64,000 bases of DNA from Gemmataceae bacterium (GTDB lineage Bacteria > Planctomycetota > Planctomycetia > Gemmatales > Gemmataceae). The notes under the pieces were generated by a model, which searched no databases, had not been told where the DNA came from, and saw only the letters and a program-made list of their open reading frames with translations. The DNA lies in NCBI GenBank assembly GCA_019636445.1, contig JAHBXO010000013.1:1-64000 (forward strand). The letters run 5' to 3'. The first letter of the stretch is position 1. Each line of letters starts with the position of its first letter. Made by a program: the position numbers and the translations under genes. Positions 63,036 to 64,000 of the stretch are shown here, piece after piece.

Positions 63036-64000
63036 TCAATAGCCCTTCGGGTGCCGGCAGGCGTGGCGCGCCGGGCAGTGCGCCGCGCAGGCCGGGTCGG
63101 AATGGTCCACGTCGAACCGGGTCAGGGGAATCCGACCGGCGCGCAATTCCCGGACGAGTCGGGCGGCCGTCTGTCCGGCGGACGCCGGATCGAACGGCAG
63201 CTTCACACGGTCCCGGGTCGGTGCGAGTTCCGGCATCTGGATCAGAAACTTCGCGGGCGACGCCGGATCGGCCTGGATGCCCCGATGGAAGTGGACGTAG
63301 ACGCCGTGCGCGACGGGGCGGCCCGTCGCGGTCTGCCGGACCAGCGCGTACAGCGGCAACTGCAGCGCGCGGCCCGAATCGAGCCGTTCCACGATCTTCT
63401 TCTTCCCCATCATCCGACCCGTCTTGAAATCGCAGATCAACTCCGCGCCGTCGGCCCGCCGGTCGATGCGGTCGATCTTCACGTGTAGCCGGAACGAGCC
63501 GCCGACGCCGTCGGGCAGTTCGAAGTCTTTTTGTTCCCACTCCGATTCCTGCTGGGTGAATCCGTGCTCGGCGAGAAAGCCCGAGACGGCGGCAAAGAGG
63601 GCGAAGAAGGCGTATTCGTAGTCGTGCAGGCGGGTGCTGTCGAAGGGGGGCCGGGCCGAATCGAACGCGGCGCGCAGGTGGTCGCGGAATCGGACGTCGA
63701 TCGGCCGGGGATCGTCCTTCGTTCGGTAGGCACCGTCCATCGCGGCGTGGACGAGCGTGCCCCAACGGAGCGATTCGTCGTCGGCTTCGAGTTCGCCCAA
63801 GCGAAGCGTGTCCGTGACGAAGTGCCGGAAGGGACAGGTCGCATACAGTTCGAGCGTGGTTGCGCCGAACGCCTTGTGCGCAGGGTGGCGATCGGCGAAT
63901 GTCGGCATCGCCCAGTCTTCGATGCGCAGGGCGTCGTCGGCCGGCCGCGTGCGCCACACTCGCCGGGTTTCGAGCGGTCCGGCGAGTTCCACCGCCGCGA
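63036..64000 (-). CDS. AddB-like PD-(D/E)XK nuclease, C-terminal part (cut by window edge)
   Basis: The frame is open to the right edge; a GTG at 63992 is an internal candidate start but the protein very likely continues. Visible are TTLELYATCPFRHFVTDTLR, a nuclease core RWGTLVHAAMDGA, LHVKIDRIDRRADGAELICD followed by FKTGR (the D-x-K pattern), and a C-terminal Cys cluster CAAHCPARHACRH that with the Cys in ATCPFRHF would bind the iron-sulfur cluster of AddB-type nucleases. It lies just upstream of addA in the same orientation, so this should be its partner. Confidence 0.85.
   Translation of the reverse strand, partial: AAVELAGPLETRRVWRTRPADDALRIEDWAMPTFADRHPAHKAFGATTLELYATCPFRHFVTDTLRLGELEADDESLRWGTLVHAAMDGAYRTKDDPRPIDVRFRDHLRAAFDSARPPFDSTRLHDYEYAFFALFAAVSGFLAEHGFTQQESEWEQKDFELPDGVGGSFRLHVKIDRIDRRADGAELICDFKTGRMMGKKKIVERLDSGRALQLPLYALVRQTATGRPVAHGVYVHFHRGIQADPASPAKFLIQMPELAPTRDRVKLPFDPASAGQTAARLVRELRAGRIPLTRFDVDHSDPACAAHCPARHACRHPKGY

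Noticed and set aside
59811..63488. 1225-codon open frame on the plus strand
   Set aside because: Antisense to addA and the addB-like gene, which show all helicase and nuclease motifs.

Overview
The window looks like chromosomal DNA of a planctomycete, most likely a Gemmataceae relative (Gemmata type). The reasons are high GC, three eukaryotic-like Ser/Thr kinases with different C-terminal sensor parts (TPR, WD40, carbohydrate-binding-like), an ECF sigma factor overlapping a kinase gene, GYF_2 (DUF4339) membrane proteins, a DUF1501 Tat protein, Tat-exported sugar isomerase, and a Gld-type ABC/DUF4340 operon. This is inference from gene families; no rRNA is present to confirm it.

Region 1-9.6 kb: a partial gene runs off the left edge; then come two paralogous GYF_2 membrane proteins, a Ser/Thr kinase and its ECF sigma factor (all minus strand), an XRE-type regulator, two diverged paralogous small proteins, an AlpA-like excisionase/HTH, a tyrosine recombinase and a small HEXXH protein. 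It ends at a tRNA-Sec (UCA) gene at 9664-9758, so the right part of this region (about 6.0-9.6 kb) resembles an integrated element next to selC.

Region 9.8-22 kb: a TPR Ser/Thr kinase converges on a four-gene Gld-like operon (ABC ATPase, ABC-2 permease, GldG-like auxiliary protein, seven-repeat DUF4340 protein). Each internal junction of that operon holds a different repetitive sequence.

Region 22-35 kb: a three-TM/TPR-like protein with a good sigma-70-type promoter, an 11-codon mini-ORF with a strong Shine-Dalgarno, two small membrane proteins, DUF1501, a PPP-type phosphatase, a secreted protein, a primary-type sigma factor with an unusual N-terminal part, a membrane protein with an NlpC/CHAP-like domain, and a coupled three-gene set built round a MreB/MamK-like actin homologue.

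Region 35-52 kb: PrkA kinase, an orphan antitoxin copy plus a complete VapBC-type pair, a WD40 Ser/Thr kinase, a PAS hybrid histidine kinase, two sugar-phosphate isomerase/epimerase proteins, an alpha/beta hydrolase, a myo-inositol-phosphate synthase, a GT87 membrane glycosyltransferase coupled to a Uma2 protein, and AroB.

Region 52-64 kb: ComEC, a conserved hypothetical gene flanked by two copies of a hairpin repeat, more hairpin repeats, a hypothetical gene, GatA, a SAM methyltransferase, a small protein with an ideal Shine-Dalgarno, and an AddA-like helicase-nuclease followed by an AddB-like nuclease that runs off the right edge. No CRISPR array, rRNA or complete IS element was seen.
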